Shown in pieces: positions 23,390-35,919 of a DNA stretch of 64,000 nt. The stretch's first letter is position 1; each line of letters opens with the position of its first letter. Under the pieces are notes generated by a model. That model saw nothing but the letters and a program-made list of their open reading frames with translations, made no database searches and was not told where the DNA came from. Source of the stretch: Typhlomys cinereus (taxonomy: Eukaryota > Chordata > Mammalia > Rodentia > Platacanthomyidae); NCBI GenBank assembly GCA_023101885.1, contig JALPQD010000517.1:818919-882918 (forward strand). Reading direction: 5' to 3'. The position numbers and the translations under genes were made by a program.

Positions 23390-23580
23390 ATTTTTATTTT
23401 TTTCATTTTTGCAGGCGTATACATGTATGTGTGTGTGCCTGTGTGTGTATGCATATCTGTATATCTTTGTCTGTGTGTGCCTGTGAAGGCCCAAAGTAAC
23501 CTTAGAACTCATCATGGATTGCCATTTTGCTTCATACTGGGATTTCTACAATCACTCTGTTTTGTTTTGTGAGCTCTAGG
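23390..23580 (-). repeat. partial SINE
   Basis: Antisense body ('gcccaaagtaaccttagaac', 'actgggatttctacaatc') without a clear head. Confidence 0.5.
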
Positions 23581-23618
23581 AATTTTTTTTATAGTTTTAT
23601 TTTTCCAATTTTTCAAGC

Positions 23619-24045
23619 TGATGCAGTTAGCCTGCATGGTTGCTGATAAATGACCATCAAATGGCTTAAGGGAACAAGGGGTTTATTGTCTCTTATGATT
23701 ATCTGATATCAGTTCTCAGTCCAGCTTGACCGGAGAGCTCACATAAACACCAAGGCCGAGGGAACTGGCCACACCATCTCCACATAATGGCTGAGAGAGG
23801 GATGATCCTTACTTGCCAGACCAGCATGTCTGGCCAAGTATACAAAAGGATGCCAACTCTCTCAACCAGCTGTCTATATTTTATTCCAAGGCCTAATCCT
23901 ACCCACCATGGGCTGGACCTTCCCCATCAACTAGACAATCTCTCCCAGGTTTGTTCGGGGCTTAACTTAACCATTACTTCTCTACAAATGTGCTTAGAGC
24001 TCCAACCCTCAACTGTCAAGTTGACACCTGTGCCTAACTATGACA
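23619..24045 (-). repeat. MaLR/ERVL-like LTR
   Basis: Reverse orientation of the 19589 LTR, starting TGATGCAGTTAGCC and ending CTATGACA on the plus strand. CAAGC before and CAAGT after fit a 5-bp target duplication with one mismatch. It is inserted at the 3' end of an L1. Confidence 0.68.
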
Positions 24046-24900
24046 CAAGTATATTGAATACTTATCCCTATTTCCCTCTATCTCCCCTCCTTCCCATTCC
24101 CTTCCCATCCTTTCTTTCATCAATCCATTCTGCTCCCTCCTGCCCTCCTGTCTGTTCACATCTATGGACCCCAGAGTTCCCTCTGGCTTGTCTATTTTTG
24201 TGGGGTGGGGGGGGGGCGGTTCGGGCCTCTTGTGGCATACCAATTTACTCTCTTCCAGCTACCTCACTGGTAGGGGCATTTCCCTTCACTCATGCAGCTC
24301 TAGATCCTAAGGTTTCCACTGTATATTCTTATCTCTCTTAAGTTCCTTGATAGTCTATGGAGGCAGGTCTGGTAAGAACAAGTCTCACTGTAATAAGTTC
24401 CTGTCTTGAATGGAATGTCTTGTCCAATGGTGAACAAACTTCCCATCTTTAGGTTCTTACACTATCGCTGCCCCTTCTTCCTCGAGGTTCTCTAAGCCTT
24501 AGGATGGGGAGCAATTATGTTGGCCTGAGTATGGGTGAGCCTTGCTGGGTTGCCGGTACTCTGTATTCTGGTTGGCTGTTGCTGTCCACTTCATTGCTCT
24601 TCTACTGGCCTAGGCTGCATCCTGTCAGGGTGTTAAGATCTTCTACCTCTGTTGCAGAAGAGAGAACAAGTGGTGCTTGACCCTCTATATCTGAGATATC
24701 TCGCTCAGTCTTAAATTTTCCATTTCCATCCATTTACCAGCAAATTCCATAATCTCATCCTTTCTGATGGCTGAGTAATATTCCATTGTGCATATGTATC
24801 ACATTTCCATTATCCATTCCTCTGTTGATGGGCATGTAGGCTGATTCCATTTTCTTGCTATTGTGAACTCTGTTTATTTTTGGTCAGGGTGAACTGTCTA
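24046..24900 (-). mobile_element. old L1 3' UTR and ORF2 end
   Basis: It starts 'caagtatattgaatactt', then has the polypurine equivalent (pyrimidine-rich on this strand) and 'cttgtggcataccaattt'. The ORF2-terminal zone 'gatggctgagtaatattcc' follows near 24770. An abrupt jump to 5' ORF2-like sequence follows near 24880, so the middle is deleted. Confidence 0.65.
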
Positions 24901-25036
24901 TTAGTGATAGTGTGATATAGAAATCACCCGCAATTATTCTGTGAGGGTTAATCTGTGACTTTATGTAGCAGTATTTGCTTTATGAAATTAAGTATACTTG
25001 TGTTTGGTATATAAATGTTAAGAATTGCAATGTCCT

Positions 25037-25331
25037 TTTTTAAATTTTTTTTTTATTATTTTTTATTCAATTGTGCATGTATGCGTGTGTGTGTGTGTGT
25101 GTGTATGTGTGTGTGTGTGTGTGTAGAACCACAGACGAATTCGGGAACTACCATGGACCGCCTCCACCTTCTCCTTCTTTACTCTGCCCCATTCACAGGC
25201 TCCGCCCCACCAGGACCAGAAATGCAGGCAGCCCTCTGCTTCTGCCCAGCATCTATACGTGGGGTTAAAGGATCCGAACTCAGGACCTTCTGCCTGCAAG
25301 GCAGAGGCTTAACCCCTGAGCCACCTCCCCA
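25037..25331 (-). repeat. young SINE, 'attcaattg' subfamily
   Basis: Full-length antisense copy with GCAATGTCCT at both junctions (25027-25036, 25332-25341). The body has 'agaaccacagacgaattcgg'. Confidence 0.87.
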
Positions 25332-25359
25332 GCAATGTCCTATTTTTAAAAGCATTTTA

Positions 25360-25550
25360 AATTTTTATTTGTGTGTTTGTGATGGGGGTCCAAGAGCAAA
25401 CAGGGACATGCACATGCCACAACACACATCTGGAGGTCAGAGGACAACTTTTCTTAGATTTCATTGTGTGGGTATCAGGGATTGAACTCAGGTCATCAGG
25501 TGTGCCCACAGGTATCTTTTCCCGCTCACCTGTCTTGCTTGCCTTATACT
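25360..25550 (-). repeat. B2-like older SINE
   Basis: Antisense: 'tggaggtcagaggacaactt', 'agggattgaactcaggtc'. The head is degraded. Confidence 0.5.
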
Positions 25551-25834
25551 GTTCCCTTGATGGAATGTTCCCTTAATCCGCACGAAGTGACATTCTTTGC
25601 CATTAGATATGTTCAAAGTCCATATATTGTCATATATTGGAAGAGAAGCACCTGTTTGACTCCTAGTTCCATTTGCTTGGAATACCTTCTTGTGTCCTTT
25701 CATCCTATGTATCTGTCTTGGTGATTAATATTCAGTTATTGAAAAATGTGTAAAAATTCCTGACATTTTATTGATTTTGTAGTTTTTCCTAATCTCCTAA
25801 TTTTCCTAATTTCCACTTTTAGCAGCTGTTGCAG

Positions 25835-26055
25835 ACCTTTATTTTTTTTATTTGCATGTGTGCGTGTGTATCAGAGAGAGCACTGTGTGTTCCTGTGGAG
25901 GCTCAGGGCTGACTTCAGGAATTATCCTGTATTGTGCTACCTCCTCTGTTTGCTCTGGAGTTTTTCCTGACTCCGCCTTCCAGGTGGATTCTGGGATCAT
26001 AACTCGGGATCTTCTGCTTGGAGGCCTACCCCCTGAGCCATCTCTCTGGCCCTGT
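25835..26055 (-). repeat. tRNA-headed SINE, partly deleted
   Basis: Antisense: 'cagagagagcactgtgtgtt', 'tctggagtttttcctgac', 'gagccatctctctggccc'. The central 'gccag' portion is missing. Confidence 0.65.
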
Positions 26056-26884
26056 CATAGAACCTTTTCTTTCTCCTCTTCTTCCCTCCACTCCCCCTCC
26101 CCCACCTCTTCAGTTCCTTCATGCAGACTCAGATTCGGCTCCAGCAACCTTTTGAATGTGTTTATCATTCTGCTCTGTTTGGAGACTTCCTTCTGTGTGC
26201 TCTGCAGAACTGTAGGTGTCATAAGCTTATTTAATCTGATTTCTTTTTTTAACCACAAAAGGTTTTTATTTTTCCATAAATCATGATAGTTTTTCTGGGT
26301 ATGGTATCCTGGGTTGGTAGCTGTGATCTTTGAGAACTTGAATCACATTTTTCAATGTCCTCTGGCTTTTAAATTTCTTTTGAGAGATCAGCTGTTATTC
26401 TGATGAGCCTGTCTTTAAAGATATGTGACTTAGCGTTTCTCTCTTCCAGCTTACAACACACCCTTTATTTTGTATGTTTAGTGTTTTAACTATAGTGTGT
26501 GAAGTATTATCTTTCTGGTCCTTCTTATTTGATTTTCCTTATGCCTCTTGTACTTGAGCGAGCCTCTTTCCCCCTAGATTTCAGAAATTTTCTACTATGA
26601 TTATTGTTTTGGGAACAAATGTTTTTTTTAAATCGATATTTTACAAATGCACTGGAAAGTCATGCAATGCTGCCTGCATTTGGATGCAATTTGGGCCGCA
26701 AGTCTTTTGCAACTGGTCCTGTGATGGCTGAACCTTTTGTTTCATCTTTATTATTTACTACAACCCCTGGTATTATCTTTAAAATAAAGAAATGCCCCAT
26801 CTTTTCTTCGATATGACTTTCATTGTGAAATTACCACTGCCAGATGGACCTTCTTTATTAGCTCTGGCTTGCCTTTCTTTTTTT

Positions 26885-27235
26885 TTTTTTTTTAATGTAA
26901 AATAAATTTATTTATTTAGTTAGTTAGTTAATTTTACAAGTATATTGAGAACTAATTCCTGCTTCCCTTCATTCCCCCTCCCTTCCATCTCCCTTTCTTC
27001 CCTTTGTCAATCCATTCCACCCCTCCCATCCTCCTGCCTTGGCTGCTTTTATGGACCACAGGATTTCCTCAGGCTTGCCTACTCTTGTGGGGTTTCAGGC
27101 CTCTTGTGGCATATCACGTTACCCCTCTTCGGGCCACCCCACTGATAGGGGCGTTTCCCTTCTCTCATCCAGCTCTAGTTCCTAAGGTTTCCACTGTGTG
27201 TTGTTATCTCTCTTGAGTTCCTTGATAGTCTATGG
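26885..27235 (-). mobile_element. truncated L1 3' UTR (second type)
   Basis: T-run, 'ttttacaagtatattgag', pyrimidine-rich block, then 'cttgtggcatatcacgtta' and 'tccactgtgtgttgttatc'. Same block as at 19060 and 24046. Confidence 0.68.
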
Positions 27236-28084
27236 GGGCAGGTATGTGGAAGTCCTGTGGGAGTTGGTCTCTTCTTCCACCACGTTGGTTCCGAGATTGA
27301 ATTCAAGTTGTCTGGGGTGATGGTGAGTGCCTTTATCTGCTAAGCCCTCTTTCTGGCTTAGACCTATTCTTTTCAATATATCTCAAATAGCTTGCATATT
27401 CTGTTCATATATTATTTTAATTATTATTATCCTTACAGGATTTACCACTTCCTCCAGCTTCAGCGGTTCTGTTCTCCTTGTGGTCCACTCTCTTAGTGAG
27501 ACTTTTCAGGGAGCTTCTCCTTTGTCTGACTTTTTTCAGCCTCGTTTCAGTGTGGGCTTTCTTCAGTCTTCTTATCTCTTCATTGAATTTTATTTATATA
27601 TCCTGCCTTATTTGATTCTGTTGTCTGTTTTCTCATGGAATTCATTCAGGCCTTTATTTGCATCTTCTTTCATTTCTTTGACCATCACTGTTGTTACTGC
27701 TTTGAATGTTTGTCTTGACTTTAGTGGCTGTCACTGAGGATATTTACCCTGGGACTGGCAGATTTTGATTTTTCATGTTGTCTGAGTGCTCATTTTGGTA
27801 TTTGCATATCAGGAGTGAAGTCACTGAATTTTGTGTTCATTGTTTAAGTCACCTTTCCTCTCTCAGTTGGAAGTGTTTGCCATGGTGCTGGGGCGCCATT
27901 TCCTCTGTAAGACCGGTATTCAGGGCTTCAGGCTCTATTCTCAGCTCATCTATGCAGCATTTGCTATCCAGAGGGAGAGATGCTATGAAAATACAGTATT
28001 AACTGCCTATGTACACAATTGCCCCTTAACTGCTAATCATCTTAGAGAATAAGGGAACATTGATTACACTTTGTATACTTACAG

Positions 28085-28390
28085 TTTTTTTTTATTTGTG
28101 TGTATGTATGTGTGTCAGAAGGTACTGTGTGTCCCTGTGGAGGGCCAAGGGTGACTTCAGGGATCATCCTGGGTTGCTTTTATCTCCTTTTGTTTGCTTC
28201 ACTCTGGGATTTCCTAGGCTCTGCTCACCAGGACCGGAAGTTCAGGCAGCTGCTGTTTCTACCTGTTTTTATGTGGGACCTGGGATCTGAACTCAGGACC
28301 TTCTGCTCTGGAGGCTCTTTGCTGCAGAGCAAAGCAAAAAGGAGGTGGTACAATCAGGAGTCTTCACCCCTAAGCCATCTCTCCAGCCCT
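28085..28390 (-). repeat. tRNA-headed SINE with small internal duplication
   Basis: Antisense SINE to 'aagccatctctccagccc'. Near 28310-28360 it contains an inverted piece, 'agagcaaagcaaaaaggagg', which is the SINE's own body in the opposite sense. This suggests a rearranged copy. Confidence 0.7.
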
Positions 28391-29344
28391 AGGTTAGTTA
28401 TCATGAATATAGTTCTTTCTAATAAAGGAAAAGAAAACAGAAAAGGGGGAAGGGAAAGTAACGCTAGTGATTAATGCAATAATAGAAAATAGAGGAAAGG
28501 AGCATAAATATGAGAGGGACCTGAAGAGACAAGAAAATTAGGGGATGAGGAAATTTTGCCTAAAAGTAGACTGAAGAGAGAAAGGAAAAAATAGGCTGTC
28601 ACAAGAGCAGCCCCATCTCCCAGGAGGCTGAGGCTCATGGAGCCTGTATCAAACCATGTTCCTTGGGAGAGAAAAATGCAAAGAATATGGAAAGAATAAA
28701 GAGGGGGAAAGTGGATGACAAGAACAGAAGAGGCCTCACATGGTTGTTACCTTGAATATTAAGCATAAATGGCATAGACAGGGAAGGAGAAATGCTGCAT
28801 GGAGCTGTAGGATGACTGGCCCTGCTGCTGGTTCCTGTTTGGACTCTAGAGTTTTTAGGGTTTTTTTTTTTTTTTTTTCCTGCCTCTGGGAGGTTCTCTG
28901 CCACAAGTGGTCAAGTTCTCCGCTCTGAGGCCGACTTTGGATGATCCCGTTACGGCTGCAGTGCTTTGCAGCGGAGTCTGTGGTCTGGTCACACCTGGTT
29001 ACAAGTTCTGATCCTGGCTCTGTGCAGGATCCCAAATGCTCCTTGGAATCTGTGTGAATGTTCCATTGTAGCTTTGCTTCTATTTTCATCTCTGTAGGTG
29101 CTGATCTGAGGTAAGGTTTCTTTCTTACAGTCTTGCATGTTTCCATTTGTCAGGTTTTTGGGTGTGAGCCTATGCCACTGGGCCTGAGGTTCCTAGAATT
29201 TTCTCGTGGGTCTTGGGCAGCAGCAGAAATCTTCTGGAGATGGCGTCGTGCTTCTGCTCTGTTGGTTGCCAGTGTTTAGCAACCGGTGCCAAAGGGAGAA
29301 GGTTTTCTCCGGCTTCTCCTCATGCTGTTGGTGTCGCTGCCCTA

Positions 29345-29648
29345 TGTCATGGTTTGAAATGTGAGCTGTCCCCATAGGCTCATGTGCTTGAATCTTCAGT
29401 TGTTTGGGAGGTGGAGCCTTGCTGGAGGAAGGCGGTCACAGGAGGTAAGTCTTGAGATTGTCTAACTCCACCCAGTTTCAGTTAGTTAGTCTGCTCTTGA
29501 GTTTCCATTAGGTCTCATCCTCCTTGATGGATGTGACCTAAGTCTCTACCTCTCTTCTAGAACCATAAGTTCAGTAAATCTCCCTTTCTCCCTTAAGTTG
29601 TTAGAGTTTGAGTGTTATCTCACAACAAGAGAGAAGAGTAACTTCTAT
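29345..29648 (+). repeat. MaLR-like LTR
   Basis: Starts TGTCATGGTTTGAAATGTG, contains 'ggtggagccttgctggagg' and ends with 'tatctcacaacaagagagaa'. Relatives lie at 18811 and 31722. Confidence 0.65.
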
Positions 29649-29649
29649 A

Positions 29650-30310
29650 CCCTAGTTATGGCCTTTTAGGCAGATGTTTAGAGTATCCACTGCTTTTCTG
29701 ATAACTGTTTTCCACTTTTCCTTGTTTCTTTTTCCTTAGGTCCTCTGATTCTGCCTGAGTGTTGAGCTATTTTTTAAATTTTATTAACACATGACTTTAC
29801 ACATGAATGCATGTCATTCATATCCATAATTGCCCAATTCCAATCCCCTACTTTCTCCCATCACAAACTTTCTTCTTCCCCACCTGTCCCCCCTCCTGCT
29901 AGTGTATCATTCTGTGCATAGGGCTTAGTAGATCTTACCAGGGCTACTGTTACTGATACGTGTTTGGGTGCTTGGTGAAGCAAGGGCAATTTATCAGTGG
30001 ACATGTTATTGGGAAGACTTCCTTCCTTTCTTCCTCATCCAATATCAACCTTTGTTAATCTGTAAGAGAAGTGATACCTCTTGAGATTTTTTTCCCCTTT
30101 CATGATGAAATGTTGAGTTGCATTCTCTCCACTTTGATCAGTTGCATTTCTCTATACACGAGGAAGGTTCCAGGTTGAGTTCTGGGAACTACTCAAATCT
30201 ACAGGTAAATGAATAGGAGGCAGGGTAATATCTAGTTTTTGTATCTACATCTTAGTATAATATATTTCCCTAAGAACTATGGTCTCTTCTTCTTCAAATA
30301 TTTGATCTCA
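29650..30310. other. unassigned sequence, probably old L1
   Basis: No gene is seen. A pyrimidine-rich stretch near 29870-29900 resembles an L1 3' UTR, but boundaries are not visible. Confidence 0.3.
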
Positions 30311-30311
30311 A

Positions 30312-30560
30312 GGCTGGAGAGATGGCTCAGGGGATAAGCCTCTGCCTCATAAAAAACAGTCCTCAGTTCAGGTCCCAGATGCCACATAAAAATACCAGGC
30401 AGAAATGGCAGTGGCTTACAGTTCCCTGGAAGGCGGAGCCTAGGAAACTCCAGAGCAAAACAAAAAGGAGGTGGCACAATCCAAGTTGATTTTAGAAGTC
30501 ACCCTGATGTGTGTGTGTGTGTGTGCGTGTGTGTGTGCATGTGCGTGTTCGTGCAACACA
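30312..30560 (+). repeat. tRNA-headed SINE, sense
   Basis: Starts 'ggctggagagatggctcagg' and ends in (TG)n/(AC)n. AATATTTG(A/G)TCT is present on both sides (30298 and 30563). Confidence 0.8.
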
Positions 30561-31257
30561 CACAATATTTGGTCTGGTTTATATAGTACCAGGAATGTGT
30601 TTCCTGCTGCAGAGTGGGTCTTAGATCTATAAGGTAACTGTTGGTTACTCCCATAGCATTCGCACCACTATTGTGCTGGTGTTTGCCTTTTGGTCAAATG
30701 ATTTCTTGTGTAATTTGTATTAGCCAGGTATTATTGCTGAAGGCTTTTGTCCCCTGAAGCTTTACATAGTACTTCCTGGTACTGTGAAATTTGGCCAGCA
30801 AGAAGGAAACTGCTAAATCAGTTTATGCTTGTTTTCTTCATATCCTGTGTTTGATGCGTGTAGTGACTTCAGCAATAGGCTCTATTTGTTAGTTTTTGAG
30901 GGCAACTAAGAGCAATGGCAAAAAAAAAAAAAGCGCCTTTCTTGTGTAGGGGAGTCTTTGAGATCTCTTTGAACAACAGTTCATTCTGGAAGCATCCCTT
31001 ATCTGGTATTGAGGTTTTGTTTATTTGTATGGTTTCTAGGCAACAGCACCCCAGGTCAGTTACCATTGTAACTTATCTTCATTTGTCTGTGTTTTCCTAA
31101 ATAGGGATTGTATGTTCATAATTTTAGTTAAAATTACATAAATATTTATCTTTATATAATGTTTTTCTTTTTATTTACTTTTTTACTACTTTTTATTTAC
31201 TTAGTTATTGTATGGATGTGAGTATGCGCATGCATGTGTGGGTGTATGTTACAGTTC

Positions 31258-31679
31258 GCCTGCATGGTTGCTGATAAATCACCATCAAACGGCTTAAGGG
31301 AACAAGGGGTTTATTGTGTTTTAGGATTACTGGTTACAGTTCTTAGTCCAGCTTGATGGGAGAGCATGCACCAACACCAGGAGCAAGGGAACTGGCCACA
31401 CCATCTCTACATAATGGCTGAGAGAGGGACAATCCTTACTTGCCAGACCAGCATATCTGGCCAAGTGTACACAAGGATGCCAACTTCCTCAACCAACTAT
31501 CTGTATTTCCTTCACCTGTTCAGGGCCTAGTCCCACCCACTATGGGCTGGGTCTACTCCATCAACTAGACAATCTCCTTCAGGTTCACTCTGGGCTTAAC
31601 TCAACTGCTAGTTCTCTACAAATCTGCCCAGAGCTCAAACCCTCAACCATCAAGTTGACACCTGTACATAGCCATGACA
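31258..31679 (-). repeat. MaLR/ERVL-like LTR
   Basis: Third copy of the 19589 LTR, in reverse: 'cctgcatggttgctgataaa' to 'catcaagttgacacctg'. It ends GCCATGACA. Confidence 0.66.
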
Positions 31680-31721
31680 GCATAAAGAGAGCATTTGAGT
31701 ATGTGTGTACCTATGAATGCC

Positions 31722-32091
31722 TATCATGGTTTGGCTATAAATTGTTCCCCATGGGTTCACGTGTTTGAATTCTTAGTTGGGAAGGTTAGGATAACTTTAG
31801 GAATTAGAGCCTTGCTGGAGGAAAGCATGTCATAGAGGATAGGTCTTGAGGTTGGTTAGACCTGCCCTCTTTCCACAACACAGCTTCTCTTACAGTTTAT
31901 AGTTTGCATCTCTGTCTGCATGATGTCTACAGTGACCTAAGCCTCCTCCAGCTTCTGCTGCCAGCTTTGCCTTTCCTGCCATAGTAGACTGTCTCCTCTC
32001 TAGAACCATAAACCAAAATGAATCTCCCTTTTCTCCCCTTAAGTCATTTGCATGAGTGTTATCTCACAGCAGCAGAGAAAGTAACCATGGC
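31722..32091 (+). repeat. MaLR-like LTR
   Basis: 'tcatggtttggctataaatt', 'agagccttgctggaggaaag', 'tctcacagcagcagagaaag'. Same family as 29345. Confidence 0.62.
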
Positions 32092-32275
32092 AAGGCCCAA
32101 GGGTGACAAGACCCAAGGGTGACTTCCAGAATGATCTTGATTCCTTTAATTTCCCAAGGCTCCACCTTCCAGGGCCACAAATGCAAAGTGTTGCTATTCC
32201 ACCTGGGATTTTCACGTGAGATCTGGGATGTAAACTCAGATTCTTTCACTTTAACTTCTGAGCCATCTATTTAGT
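32092..32275 (-). repeat. tRNA-headed SINE, partial
   Basis: Antisense: 'acccaagggtgacttccag', 'aggctccaccttccagggcc', 'cttctgagccatctatttag'. It lacks the CA-rich end. Confidence 0.65.
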
Positions 32276-34140
32276 CTCTGTTGTTGGTATTTCTATTTAA
32301 GCACATGAATCTGGAGACTCTATGCTACCAGTCACATTTAAAAGAGAATATCTGGCATTTGTCTTTCTATATTTTTTAATACCTCACGTCCACTCATTAA
32401 TCAGTAAATGTCATAATTTCATTTTTCTTAAGAGCTGAATAAGTATCCAATGTGCATCTGTACCACATTTTCATTAAACATTCATTAGCTAATGGAATCT
32501 ATACTGATTCCAATATTTTGCTATTGTAAATTAAGCTTCAATGAACATGGCTATGCAAATATCTCTATAGTATGATGTTGAGTCCTTTGGGAATATATCC
32601 AGAAGTGGTATAACTAGGTCATAAGATAGATCAATTTTTGGCATCTTCAGAAATTGCCATACTGATTTCCAGATTGCTTGTGCAATTTACACCCCCTTTA
32701 ATAATGAAGAAGGGTTCACCCCCCCCACATCTTATCAACATTTGTTATTTGTGTTCTTGATTTTGCCATTCTGATTTGAGTAAGATGGAATCTTAAAGTA
32801 GTTTTGATTTCCATTTCCCTTTAAGCTAATGATATTCAGAATTTTTAATAATATTTCTTAGATATTTGAGTTTTTTCTTCTAAAATGTGTTCAATTCCAA
32901 AGCCCATATTTTAAGCTGAGTCATTTATTTTCTTGATGTTTAATTTGTTGAAGACTTTGTATGTTCTGGTGTCAGTCCTCTGTCAGATTTATAGAGAGCA
33001 AAGATTTTCTCCCATTCTGCGGATTACCTTTTTGTTCTCTTAACAGTTTCTCTTGCTGAACAGAAGTTTGTTTTTTTTTTAATTTAATGAAGTCCCACTT
33101 GTTCATTGTAGGTCTCATTTCTTGTGTGAACCAGGTTTTATTAAGAAAGCCTTTGCCTAGCCTAGAACTATTATTTCCAGGGTGTTACTTATTCTTTCTA
33201 TAAGACAGCATTCTATCTATAAAATTCATTTTTTCAGGATTGACATTGAAGACTTTAATCCATATGGAACTGATTTTTATACAGGATGATAGATAAGAGT
33301 TGAACTTTGTTCTTCTGCAAATATAATTGTCCAATTTTCCCAGCACTATCAAAGATGCTATCTTTTGTCCAATGTGTGTTTTTGACACCTTTGTCAAAAA
33401 TTTGACTGTGGATGTGTTGGTCTGTGTCTGACTGTTCAATTCTATTCCATTAATCAGTGTGTTCATTTTTATGCTAGTACCATGCTGTTTTTTATTACAA
33501 TGACTTCATAGTATTGCTTGAAACCAGATATGGTGATTCCTTCAGCCATGTTTTTTTTTTTTTTTTGCTCACAATTATTTAGCCAATCTGTGTTTTTTAT
33601 TTTTGTGCTTCCATATAAATTTTGAGGTTGTTGTTTCAATTTCTTTGAAAAATTACATTAGGATTTTGATTGAGATTACATTCAATCTGTGTATTACTTT
33701 TGTAGGATAGTCATTTTTTACAATATTAATTCTACTAATCCATGAGCATGGTATATATGTTTCCACCTTCTTGTATCTTCTTTGATTTCTTTCATCAGTG
33801 TTTTGAAATTTTCATTATATAGATCTTTCCCCCACCCTTGGTTAGCTTATTCAGAGGTATTTTTATTTTTATTAAGTCTATTATAGACTTCATTGTTTTT
33901 TTCCTTCTTCATTCTTGGTATAAAGGAAAGCTACTGATTTTTGTTTATTAATTTTGTAACCTGACATATTAATGAAACTTTTCATTAATTCTAGGAATCT
34001 CCTGGTAGAGTTTTTAGGGTCTTTCAGGTATAGAATCACATCATCTGAAATAGGGATACTTTAACTTCTTTTCCCATTTGTCTCTCCTTTCCCTCTCTCT
34101 TGTGTTATGATCTGGCTAAGGCTTAAAACTTGATGTTAAG

Positions 34141-34467
34141 TCTAGCATCTGCTAAAGGCACCAAGATCCTTGGAGGCAAGGGATTGGCAGCCACAGTAGT
34201 GTTCCCATGCTTAAGGGGAACATGGGAAAGGGTTCAGGGAAATGCCACTGGGTCCTTGTACCTCATCAGAGAGGAGAGTCCAGAGGAGAGTCAGGGATGC
34301 ACATTAAAGGACTCTCTGGGAATTGGGGCAGGAGGCACTGGGGGATGGGGAGGGACGGGTGAGGGGAGGGGGAGCAGGGAGTTCGGGGGGAGGAGGAGGG
34401 AGGGAGGGAACTGGTGTACCTATTAAGTTTGTATGAGCGGAAATAATAATAAAAAATGTTAAAAATA
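34141..34467 (+). mobile_element. 5'-truncated L1 3' UTR insertion
   Basis: About 327 bp of sense L1 3' UTR ends 'aataataataaaaaatg' plus an A-rich tail. AAAACTTGATGTTAAG (34125-34140 and 34468-34483) is a perfect 16-bp target duplication. The G-rich stretch at 34330-34410 has many GGG runs. It is nested in the older antisense L1. Confidence 0.88.
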
Positions 34468-34769
34468 AAAACTTGATGTTAAGTGAACAGGTGTGGTGAT
34501 AGTGGACAACCTTGTCTTGTTCCAGATCTGAGTGGAAGAACTTCTAGCATTTTGCCTTTTAGAATTATGTTTGCCATAGGCTTTATTACATTGAGATATG
34601 TTTCCTCCATTCCTACTCTCTTCAGAGTTTTTATCATCAAGGGGTATTTGTTTCAAAAGTTTTCTCTGCATCTATTGAGAGGACCATATGATTGTCCATT
34701 TATATGTCAGGCTACAATTATGGATTTGCATATGTTAAACCATCCTGGGAACTTGATATGGTGAATGAT

Positions 34770-35252
34770 CTTTTTTTTTTAATCTTTGAAAAGATCGACC
34801 TCTTCTCTTTCAAAATAATCATGATTAACTTAGAAAAATGGGCATACATCTTTAAAGTATTCCCTTTAATGGGAAACTTAGCTTTATAGAATCTAAACAT
34901 TAAAGTTTTTTTTAAATGAATTTTATTTCTTTATCATCATAAGACAAAATCTGGCATGAGGAAATCCATTCATACTTCAGGCCCTTCTCCTCCAGGAACC
35001 AGCATTGTTATATTATTTCCATTTAGCAAAATCTGATCTAGTTTAGTGATCCTTCTTCCTTCTGGTGTGATTTAAAATTCAGTGACATCCTCCAGCAACA
35101 TATTGACAAAGTCATCAAATCATAGAAATATACCAACAATTTCTTCATCACTCTTCATCACAATGTGAATTGTTGATCTTATACACTTGTCTACAAGCTC
35201 TAGAGGCTGTCAGGGATTGGTGGTAGCATTAGCTGCCTTGGCTAACCAGAAG
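34770..35252 (-). pseudogene. LSM5: LSM5 processed pseudogene
   Basis: Minus-strand sequence matches LSM5 mRNA, a 91-residue Sm-like protein of the LSM1-7 decay and LSM2-8 U6 complexes. Recognisable peptides are HIVMKS, the ILLNGNN block and MLVPGGEGPEV before TGA. The start codon is changed to AAG and there are in-frame stops. The 3' UTR extends past an early AATAAA and A-stretch (about 34905-34930) to a tail at 34770. TGGTGAATGAT (34759-34769, 35253-35263) is the target duplication, within an L1. Confidence 0.87.
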
Positions 35253-35919
35253 TGGTGAATGATGTTTTTATATGTTTTATATTTTATGTTTTCTGTTTGC
35301 AAGCATTTTGTTGAGGATTTTTGCATCTGTGATTATCATTGAGATAATCTCTCTCTTTCTCTGTCTCTTTCTTATGGATTCTTAGTTGGTCTGGGATCAG
35401 TGTGATACTGGCTTCATAGAAAGAGTTTGGAAGTGCTCCTTTTTCAATCCTGTGAAATAGTTTGAGAATTGGTATTTGTTCTTTTTTGAACATCTGGTAA
35501 AATTATGTACTGTATCCATTTGGTTCTTGGCTTTTTTTTTTAAGTTGGGAGATTTAAAATAATGTTTCAATTGCTAGTTATAAGTCTAAGTTATTCATAT
35601 TTTCTTTATTTAGCTTTGGTGAATACTATGAGGAATACTATTTAGGAACTCATTCAGTTTTGGTGAGTCCTATGCGTTTAGGAATTCATTCATTTCTTTT
35701 AGATTCTCCAGTTTAGTAGATTATAAATTTTTGAAATCTATCCTCATAATTCTCTGGTTTTCTTCAATATCTGTTGTAATGGTTCCCTTTTCATCTCTTA
35801 TTTTATTAATTTGTGCCTCTCTTTTTCTTTTGGTTAATTTGGCTAGAGGTTTGTCAATCTTCTTTATTTTTTCAAAGAACCAACTTTTTTGTTTGTTTAT
35901 TTTTTATTTAAGTTATTTT

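Larger units (their letters stand above)
26280..29340 (-). mobile_element. old antisense L1 ORF1/5' region
   Basis: The minus strand reads like L1 ORF1 and 5' UTR: Lys/Glu-rich fragments around 27400-27780 and a GC-richer segment at 28840-29340. It is interrupted by an L1 3' UTR piece (about 26885-27235), a B2-like SINE (27240-27352) and a SINE (28085-28390). There is no open frame of useful length. Assignment is by resemblance and position only. Confidence 0.45.

Noticed and set aside
23787..24341. 184-codon open frame
   Set aside because: It runs from an LTR into an L1 3' UTR. It crosses the insertion junction at 24045, so it cannot be an inherited gene.
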